Positions 7,516-17,215 are shown, numbered from the stretch's first letter. The stretch is 64,000 nt of DNA from JAJECS01 sp965198185 (GCA_965198185.1 CBDAOU010000002.1:2006654-2070653), one strand, 5' to 3'. Translations and numbers: made by a program. The notes: generated from the letters alone by a model not told the origin.

Positions 7516-8637
7516 CTAGGCGCGATCCGCCATCGGCACGTACGCCCGGTCCGTGTGCCCGATGTAGTCGGCGCGGGGTCGGATCAGCCGGTTGTCGCCA
7601 AGCTGTTCCAGCACGTGCGCGGTCCACCCGCTGGTGCGGCTCATGCCGAAGATTGGCGTGAACAGGTTGACCGGCAGCCCGAGCGCGGCGTAGACCGTCG
7701 CGGAGAAGAAGTCCACGTTGGAGTCAATCCCCTTCTCGTCCATCATGACGCGCTCGATCACGCGGGAGATCTCAAACCACTCCGGGTGGCCGGACGTGCG
7801 GCTGAGCTCCTGGGACATTTCGCGAAGGATCGTGGCGCGCGGGTCGGCGGTCTTGTAGACCCGGTGACCGAAACCCATGATGAGCTCGCGGCGGGCCAGC
7901 CGGTCGCGCACCCAATCCTCGGCCGCGGCGGGCGATCCGATCTCGAGCAGCATCTCCATCACGCCCTGGTTGGCGCCGCCGTGCAGCGGTCCTCGCAGCG
8001 CGCCGATGGCGCCGGTGACGGCCGAATGCATGTCGGAAAGCGTGGCGGCGATCACACGGGCCGCGAAGGTGCTGGCGTTGAGCTCATGGTCGGCCTGCAA
8101 CACCAGGAGCACATCCAGCGCGCGTACCGCCGTCGCGTCGGGCCGCTCGCCGGCATACATCTGGAGGAAGGCGTCGGCGACCGGTCCTTCCGCGGAGGGA
8201 ATCGGCTCGTCGCCGGCCGCAAGCCGGGCGAAGGTGGCGACCACGGCTGAGACCTGAGCCAGGAGACGGACAGACTTTCGCGCATTGGCTTCGAGGGAGT
8301 TGTCGCCCAGGTCCGGATCGAACGCGGCCAACATCGAGACCCCGCTGCGCAGGGCATCCATCGGCGGGGTGCTCGGCGGGATGAGGCGCAAGGCGTCCAC
8401 GACCGGAGGCGGCAGGGCATAGGCCGCGGAAAGCTCGTTGAGCAGGTCGTCGAGCTGACGCTGCGTCGGCAGTTCGTCGTGCCATAGCAGATGCGCCACT
8501 TCTTCGAACGTGGCGTCGCTGGCCAGATCGTGGATATCGATCCCGCGATAGGTGAGCTTTCCGGCCAGACCGTCAATCGAGCTGACCGCGGAAGTTCCGG
8601 CCACGACCCCTTCGAGACCACCGGAGCGATTGGTCAT
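7516..8637 (-). CDS. gltA: Citrate synthase
   Basis: 373-residue type I-fold citrate synthase, condensing oxaloacetate with acetyl-CoA. The start at 8637 (MTNRSGGLEGVVAGTSAVS) follows common short bacterial forms; an upstream in-frame ATG at 8679 adds a non-conserved leader. Catalytic residues are visible: His in GPLHGGANQGVMEML, His in MGFGHRVYKTADPRA, and Asp in NVDFFSATVYAALG. LTYRGIDIHDLA is the N-terminal signature. The length matches Gram-positive-like or 2-methylcitrate-type enzymes, so some activity with propionyl-CoA cannot be excluded. It stands alone between the repeat region and an amidase. Confidence 0.93.
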   Translation of the reverse strand: MTNRSGGLEGVVAGTSAVSSIDGLAGKLTYRGIDIHDLASDATFEEVAHLLWHDELPTQRQLDDLLNELSAAYALPPPVVDALRLIPPSTPPMDALRSGVSMLAAFDPDLGDNSLEANARKSVRLLAQVSAVVATFARLAAGDEPIPSAEGPVADAFLQMYAGERPDATAVRALDVLLVLQADHELNASTFAARVIAATLSDMHSAVTGAIGALRGPLHGGANQGVMEMLLEIGSPAAAEDWVRDRLARRELIMGFGHRVYKTADPRATILREMSQELSRTSGHPEWFEISRVIERVMMDEKGIDSNVDFFSATVYAALGLPVNLFTPIFGMSRTSGWTAHVLEQLGDNRLIRPRADYIGHTDRAYVPMADRA

Positions 8638-8785
8638 CGCCTGTCCTTCATCAGCCGGGGGTGCCAGGCAGCGCGCCACCCGCCCGCAGATGCGGCGCTC
8701 TCGGTGAGGCGGGAATCCTGGTGAACTCCGCGCGCGGGTCCGGCCGGGCTACGATTTTGTCCGAGTCATGGTAGCCGATGGCGCG

Positions 8786-10201
8786 CTATGCCTCCGGGTG
8801 CGGCGGCTGGGTGTGCGCCTTGGGCCAGTGCGCGTCAAAGGCCGCCGCGAAGCGGAGCACATCGGCATCGGCATGGCGGGCGCCGACGATCTGAAGCCCG
8901 ACCGGCAGCCCGTCGCGCGTGACCCCCGCGGGTACGGTGGCTGCCGGCTGTCCGGTCATGTTGAAGGGGTAGACGTGGCGGAACCAGCGTTGGGCCCAGA
9001 CGGTGGGGTCCGCGGGCCTGCCACCCGGTTCGTCGATCGGGAGTGGCGGCATCAAGAGCGTGGGCGTCACCAGGACGTCGTGCTGGGCGAACAGGTCGGT
9101 CATCTCTTCCCAGAGTCGGCGGCGCGCCGAGCCGGCGTTCATCATGGCCATGCCCGACACCGCCAGACCGGCTTCGGCGGCCGCGAGCAGGCTGGCCTCG
9201 CTCACGTCCCGCACCTCGTCCATCCGATGGCCCACCTGGGCGGCGAGGAGCGTGGTGAACAGATCGGCCCATTCACGCGTCGCGTCGCTGAGCATCGGCG
9301 GGACGGCGGCAATCTCGCATCCGGCCGCGCGAAAGGCATCGAGGGCGGCGGTACAGATATCCACCACCTCGGTGTCGACCTCATCGGCGCCCAGACGCGG
9401 CGCCCAGGCCACGCGGGCGCCGTGCGCGCCGGCGGCCGCCGCTTCGAGGTAGTCGGTCTCGTCGTGTGGCAGCGTGATCAGATCGGCTTCGTGCGGTCCC
9501 GCGATGATCGATAGCCCGAGCGCCATATCCGCTGCCGACCGCGCCATGGGTCCCAGGTGCGAGACCGCGTCGCGGCCACCGACGATGGGCACGTATGGCA
9601 CCCGGCCCAACGAGGGCTTGAGGCCCATCACGCCGCAACAGCTTGCCGGGATGCGGATGGACCCGCCGCCATCGGACCCGAGGGCCAGCGGCACGCAGCC
9701 GGCGGCCAGCGCAACGGCGGAGCCACTGCTCGACCCGCCGCAGGTGTGGGCGTGACTCCAGGGGTTGCGGGTGGTCGGCCCCATCGGGTTGTGGGCGAAG
9801 GCCAGGTGCCCGAACTCCGGCATCGCGGTCATGCCGACGACGATGGCGCCGGCCCGCTTGAGCCGCTCGACGGCCGGGGCGTCGCGCTCGCCCACGTCAT
9901 CCGCGAACAGTCGCGATCCTCGGTGGAACGCCATCCCCCGCACCTGAACCTGCACCTTGACGGCCACCGGGACCCCGTGCAGCGGTCCGAGCGCGTCGCC
10001 GCGGCCAACCGCGGCGTCGGCCGCGGCGGCCGCGGCCAGCGCCTGCTCCGGCGCAAGGTCCACAAACGCGTGCAGGCGGGCGTCCGTCGCTTCGATCCGG
10101 TCCAGGCTCGCCGTCACGGCGGCGTGTGCCGTCAGTTGGCCGCCGCGAATCCAGCGCGCAATGTCCACCGCGCGCGCGTAGGCGAGATCATCCGGTGACA
10201 T
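8786..10201 (-). CDS. Amidase-signature family amidase
   Basis: 471-residue amidase-signature (AS) hydrolase. The Ser-cisSer-Lys triad is visible: Lys in GVPVAVKVQVQ, cis-Ser in CGGSSSGSAVALAAG, and the nucleophile in SDGGGSIRIPAS. GatA-like proteins share this fold, but no gatB/gatC is nearby and the C-terminus (GLPVGLQIVGARHADADVLR) is typical of stand-alone amidases. The substrate is therefore unassigned. I start it at ATG 10201 (MSPDDLAYARAVDIARWI); ATG 10231 is the alternative. It diverges from the lipoprotein gene at 10308. Confidence 0.88.
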   Translation of the reverse strand: MSPDDLAYARAVDIARWIRGGQLTAHAAVTASLDRIEATDARLHAFVDLAPEQALAAAAAADAAVGRGDALGPLHGVPVAVKVQVQVRGMAFHRGSRLFADDVGERDAPAVERLKRAGAIVVGMTAMPEFGHLAFAHNPMGPTTRNPWSHAHTCGGSSSGSAVALAAGCVPLALGSDGGGSIRIPASCCGVMGLKPSLGRVPYVPIVGGRDAVSHLGPMARSAADMALGLSIIAGPHEADLITLPHDETDYLEAAAAGAHGARVAWAPRLGADEVDTEVVDICTAALDAFRAAGCEIAAVPPMLSDATREWADLFTTLLAAQVGHRMDEVRDVSEASLLAAAEAGLAVSGMAMMNAGSARRRLWEEMTDLFAQHDVLVTPTLLMPPLPIDEPGGRPADPTVWAQRWFRHVYPFNMTGQPAATVPAGVTRDGLPVGLQIVGARHADADVLRFAAAFDAHWPKAHTQPPHPEA

Positions 10202-10307
10202 GCCGGCGGCTCCGCAAGATCGTTCGGCCAAGCGGACGCGAGTGTAGGAGCCGGCACACTGCGCCGCGAGCCGGGACGATATCCTCGCTCACGTTGCGTC
10301 AAGAGAT

Positions 10308-11918
10308 TTGCCGTCGCGTGTCTCGTGTCCACTCTCTAGCGGGCGGGCAACTATAAGTCGCAAGGGCGACGGGAAGCCTCGAGCGCGCTTGGCCAATGCG
10401 CGCGCGGCTCGCGACGCCGCGCGCGGCACGGTCCCGAGGCTGCAATCCTTACGGTGGCGCTTGGCGTGGACGGCGCTGCTGGCACTCGTTCTGACGTTTG
10501 CCTGGGCATGCGCCCCGTCGGATGTCACGAGACCGCCGGGCGTGACGCCTGTGGCGGTTGCGACGCCGATCGAGACCCCGCCGGCGGCTCCAACAACCCA
10601 ACCGGCGGCCGAGACGCAACCACCAGCGAGCCCGCCGGTGGAAGCTTCACGTACTGCCGCGGCTGAACAGAAGCCCGCCACGGCGACGCCCACCGTGCCC
10701 GCGCCCACGGCTACGCCGACCCCGGCAATCACCCAACAGCCCACGTTACAGGTGGCACCCGAACTCGCGGGGCTGCTGGCGGACATGGGCCCGAAGGTGG
10801 CCGCCTGGCGCGGACTCGAACCGTGGGATGTCCCAGCGTCGCTGATGACGCCGGAAGAGTTCAAGGTGTGGCTAGCCGCCGAGTTCGAGGAGGAGTATCC
10901 GGCGGATGAGGTCGCGGCCGATCAACTGGAGTGGGAGCTTCTGGGTCTGATTCGGCCAGAGCAGAGCCTCTACGAACTGCAATTGGCGCTCTATGGCGAG
11001 CAAGTTGCGGGGTTCTACGACTCAGAGGCAGAGGAGATCGTCCTGATCGGCGACCACGATGCAGCGGCCCCGATGCTCGTCGTGACGCTCGCGCACGAAT
11101 ACGTGCATGCGCTGCAGGACCGGGCGTTCGATCTGGACGCGATCGAGGACAGCGTCGAAGACAATCAAGATGCGTTGCTGGCATTGCGAGCGCTTGTCGA
11201 AGGCGACGCGACGTTGGCCGGCATGCAGTACGCCGAGCAGGCAGTGCGGCAAGGGGAACTCACCAGGCCGGAGTCGGTCGGACAGCCGCCCGACAACGCG
11301 CTCTCCAAGGTGCCGCCGGCTTTGCTGGAGACCTTGATCTTTCCCTACGTGGAGGGCCTGGCGTACGTGGCGGCGCTGCTTCGCGACGGTTGGCAGGCGG
11401 TCGACGCCGCCTACACCAGATTGCCAGCGTCAACCGAGCAGGTATTGCATCCGGAGAAGTACGCCGCGAACGAGGCACCGCTGGATGTTGACCTGCCATC
11501 GATGATTGATCAACTGCCGCCGGGCTGGAGCGAGGTGCGGCGCGACGTCTTTGGTGAATTCATGGTCAGCGTGTTGCTCGGGGGCAGGAATTTCTCGGCA
11601 TCGGCCACGAGCGCGGCTGCAGGGTGGGGTGGCGATGCCTATGCGCTCTATCGGAACGAGCATGGCCAGGGGCTATTGGCAATGAAGTTTCGGTGGGATA
11701 CGGAGCGCGACCGCGACGAATTCTGGACGGCGATAGTCGACCACCTTGTTGGCGGCGGCCTGGGATCGGGCGTGTCGGAGGTGGATGCCACGACGGCGGC
11801 TTGGAGGGGAGACGGGCGCACGGCACACGCGCAGCTTCTGTCGGATTCCGTGCTGGTGATCATCGGACACGACGCCGCAGTGGTTCGTCTGGCCGCGAAT
11901 TTCCTCTCGCGCGGCTAG
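10308..11918 (+). CDS. Exported HEXXH putative metallopeptidase with Thr/Pro linker
   Basis: 536 residues. A basic N-terminus precedes a hydrophobic segment (WTALLALVLTFAWACAPS) whose AWAC resembles a lipobox, so it is probably a surface lipoprotein. Residues ~70-145 are a Thr/Pro/Ala linker. The globular part carries TLAHEYVHALQD, an HEXXH zinc motif near residue 265, followed by LRALVEGDATLAGMQYAE, where the Glu is a plausible third zinc ligand. This HExxHALQD...EGDA layout occurs in uncharacterised bacterial metallopeptidases. The true start is uncertain because the first ~45 residues are very basic. No protease partner or inhibitor is adjacent. Confidence 0.72.
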   Translation: MPSRVSCPLSSGRATISRKGDGKPRARLANARAARDAARGTVPRLQSLRWRLAWTALLALVLTFAWACAPSDVTRPPGVTPVAVATPIETPPAAPTTQPAAETQPPASPPVEASRTAAAEQKPATATPTVPAPTATPTPAITQQPTLQVAPELAGLLADMGPKVAAWRGLEPWDVPASLMTPEEFKVWLAAEFEEEYPADEVAADQLEWELLGLIRPEQSLYELQLALYGEQVAGFYDSEAEEIVLIGDHDAAAPMLVVTLAHEYVHALQDRAFDLDAIEDSVEDNQDALLALRALVEGDATLAGMQYAEQAVRQGELTRPESVGQPPDNALSKVPPALLETLIFPYVEGLAYVAALLRDGWQAVDAAYTRLPASTEQVLHPEKYAANEAPLDVDLPSMIDQLPPGWSEVRRDVFGEFMVSVLLGGRNFSASATSAAAGWGGDAYALYRNEHGQGLLAMKFRWDTERDRDEFWTAIVDHLVGGGLGSGVSEVDATTAAWRGDGRTAHAQLLSDSVLVIIGHDAAVVRLAANFLSRG

Positions 11919-12068
11919 GGGTCCGGGCATAGGGCCTCGCGCCAGGTGCACTGCAACGAGAAGCGGACAACCGCCTGCGGGTCGCCTCAGTCCCCATTCG
12001 CGATGAGGCGACAACGCCGCCGCGAGCCGGGGATATGATTCCGGGGATCACTGTTTCAGGAGTGCGGA

Positions 12069-13082
12069 ATGGACCCCGTCGAATCGCTGCGGCCGGACGC
12101 GCAGCCACCGCGCGCGCTGACCCCGGACGAACGGGCGATGGTCGACAACGTCATGCGCCAGTGCCTGGCGGTGGCCGCCGATGACCGCGTCGTGATCGTC
12201 ACCGATCCCCCAAAACTGTCCATCGGCGAGCTGTTCTACGCTGGCGCGCTACGGCATTCGCGCGAGGTGACGCTGCTGGTGATGCCCGTGGCCGAGCGTC
12301 ACGGCAGCGAGCCGCCGCCGGCTGTTGCCGAGGCCATGCGCACGGCGGCGGTGTGCGTGCTGCCGACGTCAATGTCGCTCACCCACACGCGCGCCCGCAC
12401 GGCGGCGACGGACGCGGGCGCCAGGGTGGCGAGCATGCCGTCGATCACCTATGAGATGTCCCTGCGGACGTTGGCGGCGGACTATTCGGCGATCGCCCAA
12501 GCCTCCACTGAGCTGGCGGCCATCTTGAGCGCCGGCGTTGAGGTCACGCTCACCTCGCCCGGCGGCTGCGACCTGACGTTCAGCGCGGCGGGACGGGACG
12601 CGCATGCCGACACCGGCCACTTCACGACGCCTGGCGACATGGGCAACCTCCCGGCCGGAGAGGCGTTCATTGCTCCGGTGGAGGGCACCGCGACCGGAAC
12701 CGTGGTCATCGACGCGGCCTCGATGATTGAGGAAGCCCCGCTCGGCCCGCCCATGCGCATTCGCGTGCAGGACGGGCTGGCCGTCGAAGTGGAAGGGTCT
12801 GGCGCCGTCCAACTGGAGGCGGTGTTTGCGGACTTGGGCGATGGTGCGCGCAACCTCGCGGAACTGGGCATCGGCACGAACCCCAATGCCCGGCTCAGCG
12901 GAAATATTTTGGAAGCCGAGAAAGTGGCGGGCACGGCGCACGTGGCGCTGGGCGCGAGCCTCCACATCGGCGGGACGGTTGACGTGCCGTTTCATCAGGA
13001 CGGCGTGATCGCACGCCCGACCGTTCGCGTCGACGGCCGCGTGATCGTGCGGGATGGGAAGCGCGTGCCTCTCGCCCGATAG
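12069..13082 (+). CDS. M29-type metallo-aminopeptidase-like protein
   Basis: 337 residues resembling thermophilic aminopeptidase T/AmpS (peptidase family M29). The N-terminal half has DERAMVDNVMRQCLAVAADDRVVIVTD. The metal-binding C-terminal half contains NLPAGEAFIAPVEGTATGT, NLAELGIGTNPNARLSGN, ILEAEKVAGTAHVALG and the TVDVPFHQDGV segment. The family's Glu, His and Asp ligands fall in these motifs. Length is a little below the ~400 typical of AmpS, with the shortfall in the N-terminal domain. A Shine-Dalgarno-like CAGGAG precedes the ATG. Confidence 0.8.
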   Translation: MDPVESLRPDAQPPRALTPDERAMVDNVMRQCLAVAADDRVVIVTDPPKLSIGELFYAGALRHSREVTLLVMPVAERHGSEPPPAVAEAMRTAAVCVLPTSMSLTHTRARTAATDAGARVASMPSITYEMSLRTLAADYSAIAQASTELAAILSAGVEVTLTSPGGCDLTFSAAGRDAHADTGHFTTPGDMGNLPAGEAFIAPVEGTATGTVVIDAASMIEEAPLGPPMRIRVQDGLAVEVEGSGAVQLEAVFADLGDGARNLAELGIGTNPNARLSGNILEAEKVAGTAHVALGASLHIGGTVDVPFHQDGVIARPTVRVDGRVIVRDGKRVPLAR

Positions 13083-13180
13083 GCACACGATCTCCAGCGG
13101 CCCCCTAGAATCGCGGGCCTGCCTTGCGAGGGCCGCCAGCCACGCCACACAAAGCCAGCGCGCCGGTTGCGCGCGCCGCC

Positions 13181-14017
13181 ATGAGAGCCGTGGCCGTCAC
13201 GGTGGTCCTCGGCGCATTCCTGGGAGCGTGCAACTTCCCGGGTGTGGCGGGCACGACGGCTCGCCCGCCGGCCACGGCCACGCCCGACCCGACCCCCACC
13301 TGGACGCCGATCCCGTTCGCCACGGCCACGCCGACGCCCACCCCGTCCGTGACGGTCACGCCATCCCCCGCACCGGCTCCGCCAGTGACGCCGGATGCCA
13401 CGTCGACGCCTGAGGTGTCACCAGACGCGGCCGCGTCGCCAACAATCCCACCCACGCCGACGGGTCCGGTGCCACCCACCGACGCCGAGCTGCTGGCCCT
13501 GTTGCCGGGACCGGCGGACCTTCCGGACGACCCGGCGCTGACGGTCTTGCAGCCCGGCGCCGGAGACATCACGGCCGATTCGGTGGGTCTGGCCGACCAG
13601 TTCCTCGATCCGTTGGTGGTGCGGCGCGGGGAACCGTTCCTCCTGGCGCTGGTGCTGGTGGGACGCGCCGTCGAGACAGTGGATGCGCAGGTTGTGACGG
13701 ACATCATTGAGCGGCCCGATACGTTCCTCGAGAGCCTGGCGCGGGGCCTCGTGGAAGGTCTGCAGTCAGTGGCGCGCGCGGCCGACGTCACGGAGCTTGA
13801 GCTGCTGCCGTCGCCGGGCATTGGGACCGCCTCGGGCGCGGCTCGCACCCGGGTAGCGAGCGGCGGGGACATCTACGAGGCGCGTCTAACCGCGGCCGTG
13901 CGCGATGGGGTGGCCGGCATCGTGATCCAGATTGCGCAGATCGATGACGCGGCGGAGCCACTCGACGCGATTCGCATCCTACGGCGGGTCGTGGAAACGG
14001 ACCTCGTGCGTGGTTGA
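13181..14017 (+). CDS. Lipoprotein of unknown function with Thr/Pro linker
   Basis: 278 residues from the ATG at 13181. The signal peptide is MRAVAVTVVLGAFLGAC, with a good lipobox (FLGAC), so the mature protein is expected to be lipid-anchored outside the membrane. About 90 residues of Thr/Pro-rich linker follow, then a ~170-residue globular domain (DAELLALLPGPADLPDDPAL ... DAIRILRRVVETDLVRG) without a motif I recognise. A longer reading from 13124 would place basic residues ahead of the signal peptide and is less likely. It shares its anchor-plus-linker design with the proteins at 10308, 32127 and 41864. No function is assigned. Confidence 0.75.
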   Translation: MRAVAVTVVLGAFLGACNFPGVAGTTARPPATATPDPTPTWTPIPFATATPTPTPSVTVTPSPAPAPPVTPDATSTPEVSPDAAASPTIPPTPTGPVPPTDAELLALLPGPADLPDDPALTVLQPGAGDITADSVGLADQFLDPLVVRRGEPFLLALVLVGRAVETVDAQVVTDIIERPDTFLESLARGLVEGLQSVARAADVTELELLPSPGIGTASGAARTRVASGGDIYEARLTAAVRDGVAGIVIQIAQIDDAAEPLDAIRILRRVVETDLVRG

Positions 14018-14213
14018 GTCTCGGATCACTACACTGCGGCGAGGCAGTCGTCGTGACGCGACGCGCTGGCTGTTGGGCTTCCGGACGCCGCGTCACCGGT
14101 TGTAGAGACGGCAACAGTCGGATGCAGAGTGAAATGGCGCCAGGGCCGAGTGGCGGTGCCGTCGGACGGCGCTCCGGGCCTGCCGTGCGTTCGTCTCGAT
14201 AGGCTGCCGGCGC

Positions 14214-14915
14214 GTGGATCGCAGTGCAGCCGAGCTGAATCCCCGGGTCCTGGCGGTTGACGACGACCCCGAGATCCTCAACATGCTGCGCCGCGGCCTG
14301 AGCATCGAGGGATTTGACGTTCGGGTCGCCTCAAATGGCACGCAGGCGCTTGAGGCCATCAATGCCGGGGCAGCCGACGTGGTGATCCTGGACGTGATGA
14401 TGCCGGGACTCGACGGTTTCGACGTGCTTGAACACGTGCGGGCGAAGAATGACGTGCCGGTGCTGTTCCTGACGGCGCGGGACCGAGTGGCGGACCGTAT
14501 ACGCGGCCTCGACGCCGGCGCCGACGACTACCTGCCGAAGCCCTTCGCCTTTGGCGAGCTCGTGTCCCGCGTGCGCGCCCTCCTGCGCCGGCATGGTCCG
14601 GCCGACCGCCGGATGCTCACCTTCGATGGGGTCGAGATGGACGTTGCGGCGCGGCAGGTCACGGCGATGGGCGTGCCCGTAAGCTTGACCCAAACCGAGT
14701 TTGAGCTCTTGCGCGCGCTGATGGAACAACCGGGCCGGGTGCTGACTCGGGGAGAATTGCTGGATCGCATGTGGGGCTATCAACCCAGGGCCGTGTCCAA
14801 CGTGGTGGACGTGTACGTCGGCTACCTCAGACGCAAGCTCGAAACGGATGGCCGCCCGCGCCTGATTCACACGGTGCGGGGAGTCGGCTACGTGCTGCGA
14901 AAGGTGAGCGCATGA
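14214..14915 (+). CDS. OmpR/PhoB-family response regulator
   Basis: 233 residues with a GTG start. Receiver domain 10-125: acidic pocket VLAVDDDPE, phosphoacceptor Asp60 in VVILDVMMPGLDG, Thr in LFLTARD and Lys in YLPKPFAFGEL. The C-terminal winged helix (about 135-230) ends in VVDVYVGYLRRKLETDG and IHTVRGVGYVLRK, the OmpR/PhoB recognition-helix and wing signature. It overlaps the downstream sensor kinase by four bases (ATGA), so the two form a coupled operon. The stimulus and regulon are unknown. Confidence 0.95.
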   Translation: MDRSAAELNPRVLAVDDDPEILNMLRRGLSIEGFDVRVASNGTQALEAINAGAADVVILDVMMPGLDGFDVLEHVRAKNDVPVLFLTARDRVADRIRGLDAGADDYLPKPFAFGELVSRVRALLRRHGPADRRMLTFDGVEMDVAARQVTAMGVPVSLTQTEFELLRALMEQPGRVLTRGELLDRMWGYQPRAVSNVVDVYVGYLRRKLETDGRPRLIHTVRGVGYVLRKVSA

Positions 14916-16351
14916 GCATCCGACTCAAGCTGGCGCTGTGGTACGTGGGATTTGTGGTGGTCACGGTGCTCGGGTTTGGGCTGCTGCTGCACTTTCTCCT
15001 TGCGGCTCGGGTGCGGAGCGACGTGGACCTGGCGCTGCAAGGCCGTGCGGCGCACGTGCTGGAGCATTCCCAGGCCGGCCAGCCGCTTGCCGGCATCGAA
15101 CTGTCGTCGCGCCTCCTGCCGGACCCGATTGCGACGACGCTGGCGCAACCCGACATCTACCACCAATTCGTGAATCCGTCCGGCGTTCCCGAACTGACGT
15201 CGGCCAATCTGCAAGGGCGGCAGCTCCCGGTGACCACGGGCGTATACACCGTGCTGCGCACGTCGGACGAGCAGTTCGAGGACGTGCGCTTGGAGGGCGG
15301 CACCCGCCTGCGCGTCCTGGCTGTTCCAATCATGGGGGAGGGGCAGATCGAGGGAGTACTGCAGGTGGCAAGCTCGGTCGACATCGCCGAGGGCGCGATT
15401 CTCCCGTTCCATGGCTATCTGCTCGGTGGGACAGCCGGGGTCGGCGCCGTGGCTCTGCTCTGCGGCTGGTACCTGACGCGCAAGTCCCTGAATCCGGTCA
15501 AGGTCCTGACCCGCACGGCGGAGGCGATCTATCGCGTGGGGGACCTCAGCCGACGGATCGAGGTCGGCAAGGGCCGGGACGAGATCAAGACGCTGGGCCG
15601 GACGTTCAACCGGATGCTCGACTCGATCGAGCAGCTGGTGACGTCGCAGCACCGGTTCCTCGCCGATGCGTCGCATGAGTTGAAGACGCCCCTGACGGTT
15701 ATCCGCGGCAATGCCGAAATCCTGTGCCGGGGCGCATCATCCGGCGATGATGGCGAGGCCGCCGACGCGATCCTGCGCGAAGCCACGCGAATGCAGCGGA
15801 TCGTGGACGATCTCCTAGCAATCGCGGAGTTGGACGCCGCGACGGAAATGCGGTTCGAGCTGGTCGAGGTGCGCGCCCTGGCAGAGCGAGCCGTGCACGA
15901 CCTTGAACCGCTGGCGGGCAGCCGCAAGTTGCGGGTGCACGGGGACGGCGAGGTGCTGGTCTCGGGGGACGTCGACAGGCTCGAACGCGTGGTGCGAAAC
16001 CTGGTGCAGAACGCCATTGCGGCGACGGAACCCGCGGGACGGATCGAGGTTGACGTGCGACGGCACAACGGCATGGCGCGCTTGGTGGTGGCGGACGACG
16101 GTCGCGGTATCGACCCGGAGCATGTGCCCCATATCTTCGACCGGTTCTATCGGGTGGACCCCTCGCGGTCGCGGGCGACCGGCGGTACCGGGCTGGGCCT
16201 GACGATCGTCAAGCGTGTGGCCGAAGCGCACGGCGGCAGCGTGGAAGCCGGCCACAGCGAGCTTGGCGGCGCGGCCTTCGAGGTGCACCTTCCCGCAGAC
16301 GGCCACGCGAGCCCGGCGGACGACCACGCGAACGTGCGCTTCCACATCTGA
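14912..16351 (+). CDS. HAMP-containing sensor histidine kinase
   Basis: 479 residues from the ATG overlapping the regulator's stop. TM1 is at about 7-30 (LALWYVGFVVVTVLGFG), with an extracytoplasmic sensor of ~135 residues and TM2 at ~170-188. A HAMP domain follows, then the H-box RFLADASHELKTPLTVIRG with phosphorylated His255. The ATP-binding domain has an N-box (RNLVQNAIAAT), G1 (VVADDGRGIDPEHV), F-box (HIFDRFYRVDPSR) and G2 (GGTGLGLTIVKRVAEAHGG). All catalytic motifs are present. The upstream in-frame extension to 14771 lies inside the regulator and is rejected. Confidence 0.96.
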   Translation: MSIRLKLALWYVGFVVVTVLGFGLLLHFLLAARVRSDVDLALQGRAAHVLEHSQAGQPLAGIELSSRLLPDPIATTLAQPDIYHQFVNPSGVPELTSANLQGRQLPVTTGVYTVLRTSDEQFEDVRLEGGTRLRVLAVPIMGEGQIEGVLQVASSVDIAEGAILPFHGYLLGGTAGVGAVALLCGWYLTRKSLNPVKVLTRTAEAIYRVGDLSRRIEVGKGRDEIKTLGRTFNRMLDSIEQLVTSQHRFLADASHELKTPLTVIRGNAEILCRGASSGDDGEAADAILREATRMQRIVDDLLAIAELDAATEMRFELVEVRALAERAVHDLEPLAGSRKLRVHGDGEVLVSGDVDRLERVVRNLVQNAIAATEPAGRIEVDVRRHNGMARLVVADDGRGIDPEHVPHIFDRFYRVDPSRSRATGGTGLGLTIVKRVAEAHGGSVEAGHSELGGAAFEVHLPADGHASPADDHANVRFHI

Positions 16352-16473
16352 ACCGACGGCCCAGAACGGCGTGAATCTTCCTCACCCGATTCTCATGATT
16401 CGCTCCCGTTGGCGGCCTATGCTTCAACTGACGCGGCGGACGTCGCCCGTGCTAAACGGAGGAGTGATCGACA

Positions 16474-17145
16474 ATGACGTCGAACACTGACGGAGACCGG
16501 ACCGTGGGCGCCAAGCTCATGGCTAATCTGCGCGCGGAAGGCGCGCACCCGGCGGCCTATCGCGCCGGCGATCTCGTGATGGACCCAGCGGTGGACCGTC
16601 CGCGCGTTGGCATCGTGTGCGACGGCGCGATCACGGTCTGGCGGCTGAGTCCGAAGGGCAAGCAGCTTGCCGCTGCCTCGCTGCGGCAGGGGGATTGGTT
16701 CGAGAACCTCTTCCCGAGCGAGACCCACGAGCGCACCTTCATCGAGGCCGACGCGCCGGCCCACGTGGCCTGGCTCGAAGGAGCCGCCTTTCAGCGCGTG
16801 CTGCGAAAGCACCCAAGCTTTGGCGTCGAGCTCGTCCGATCGCAGGTTCGGCGATTGGCCGCGGTCGAGACGCGGGCGAGCCACACCGCGCTTGCCAGCG
16901 TGGCCGATTCGGTGGCGCTGGCCCTTCTGCAGATGGCCGAACGCGAGGGCACAACCGACCTGCAAGTGACGCACGAAGAGCTGGCCCAGCGTCTGGGCAC
17001 GGTGCGCGAGAGCGTCAGCCTGGCCATCAGCACGCTGCGCCGGGCGGGCGCGCTGGCACCCGCACAGGGGCGCAAGCGGTTGATCTCCATTCTCAGCCTC
17101 TCGAAGCTCCAGCAGCTCCTGGGCTACTACCCCTCGGGCATGTAG
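16474..17145 (+). CDS. Crp/Fnr-family transcriptional regulator
   Basis: 223 residues. The N-terminal cyclic-nucleotide-binding-type beta-roll covers about 25-115 (GIVCDGAITVWRLSPKGKQ ... LRQGDWFENLFPSE). A dimerisation helix leads into a C-terminal HTH_Crp (VTHEELAQRLGTVRESVSLA, about 165-185). The Fnr-type Fe-S cysteines are absent, and the cAMP-binding Arg-Ser signature is not obvious, so the effector is unknown. A strong Shine-Dalgarno GGAGGAG precedes the ATG. It is convergent with arsA across two perfect hairpins. Confidence 0.93.
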   Translation: MTSNTDGDRTVGAKLMANLRAEGAHPAAYRAGDLVMDPAVDRPRVGIVCDGAITVWRLSPKGKQLAAASLRQGDWFENLFPSETHERTFIEADAPAHVAWLEGAAFQRVLRKHPSFGVELVRSQVRRLAAVETRASHTALASVADSVALALLQMAEREGTTDLQVTHEELAQRLGTVRESVSLAISTLRRAGALAPAQGRKRLISILSLSKLQQLLGYYPSGM

Positions 17146-17151
17146 CCCACA

Positions 17152-17176
17152 CCCGTGCGGCAGACTGCCGCACGGG
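17152..17176. terminator. Perfect hairpin 1 between convergent genes
   Basis: An 11-bp perfect stem, CCCGTGCGGCA (17152-17162) with TGCCGCACGGG (17166-17176), has a GAC triloop and lies 7 bp after the Crp stop codon. No T-run follows on either strand, so it would be a bidirectional terminator or transcript-end stabiliser of the U-less type rather than a classical intrinsic terminator. Confidence 0.6.
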
Positions 17177-17183
17177 AGAATTC

Positions 17184-17215
17184 AGGCGCCCAGGCGGTTC
17201 GCTGCCTGGGCGCCT
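17184..17215. terminator. Perfect hairpin 2 between convergent genes
   Basis: A 12-bp perfect stem, AGGCGCCCAGGC (17184-17195) with GCCTGGGCGCCT (17204-17215), has an 8-nt loop and lies only 7 bp from hairpin 1. Together they fill the gap between the Crp-like gene and the end of arsA. It also lacks a T-tract. The pair probably insulates the convergent transcripts. Confidence 0.6.

Noticed and set aside
7107..8785. Replication origin beside rpmH
   Set aside because: No dnaA or dnaN and no cluster of DnaA boxes; the upstream gene is citrate synthase. Nor does the recF region have dnaA or dnaN.
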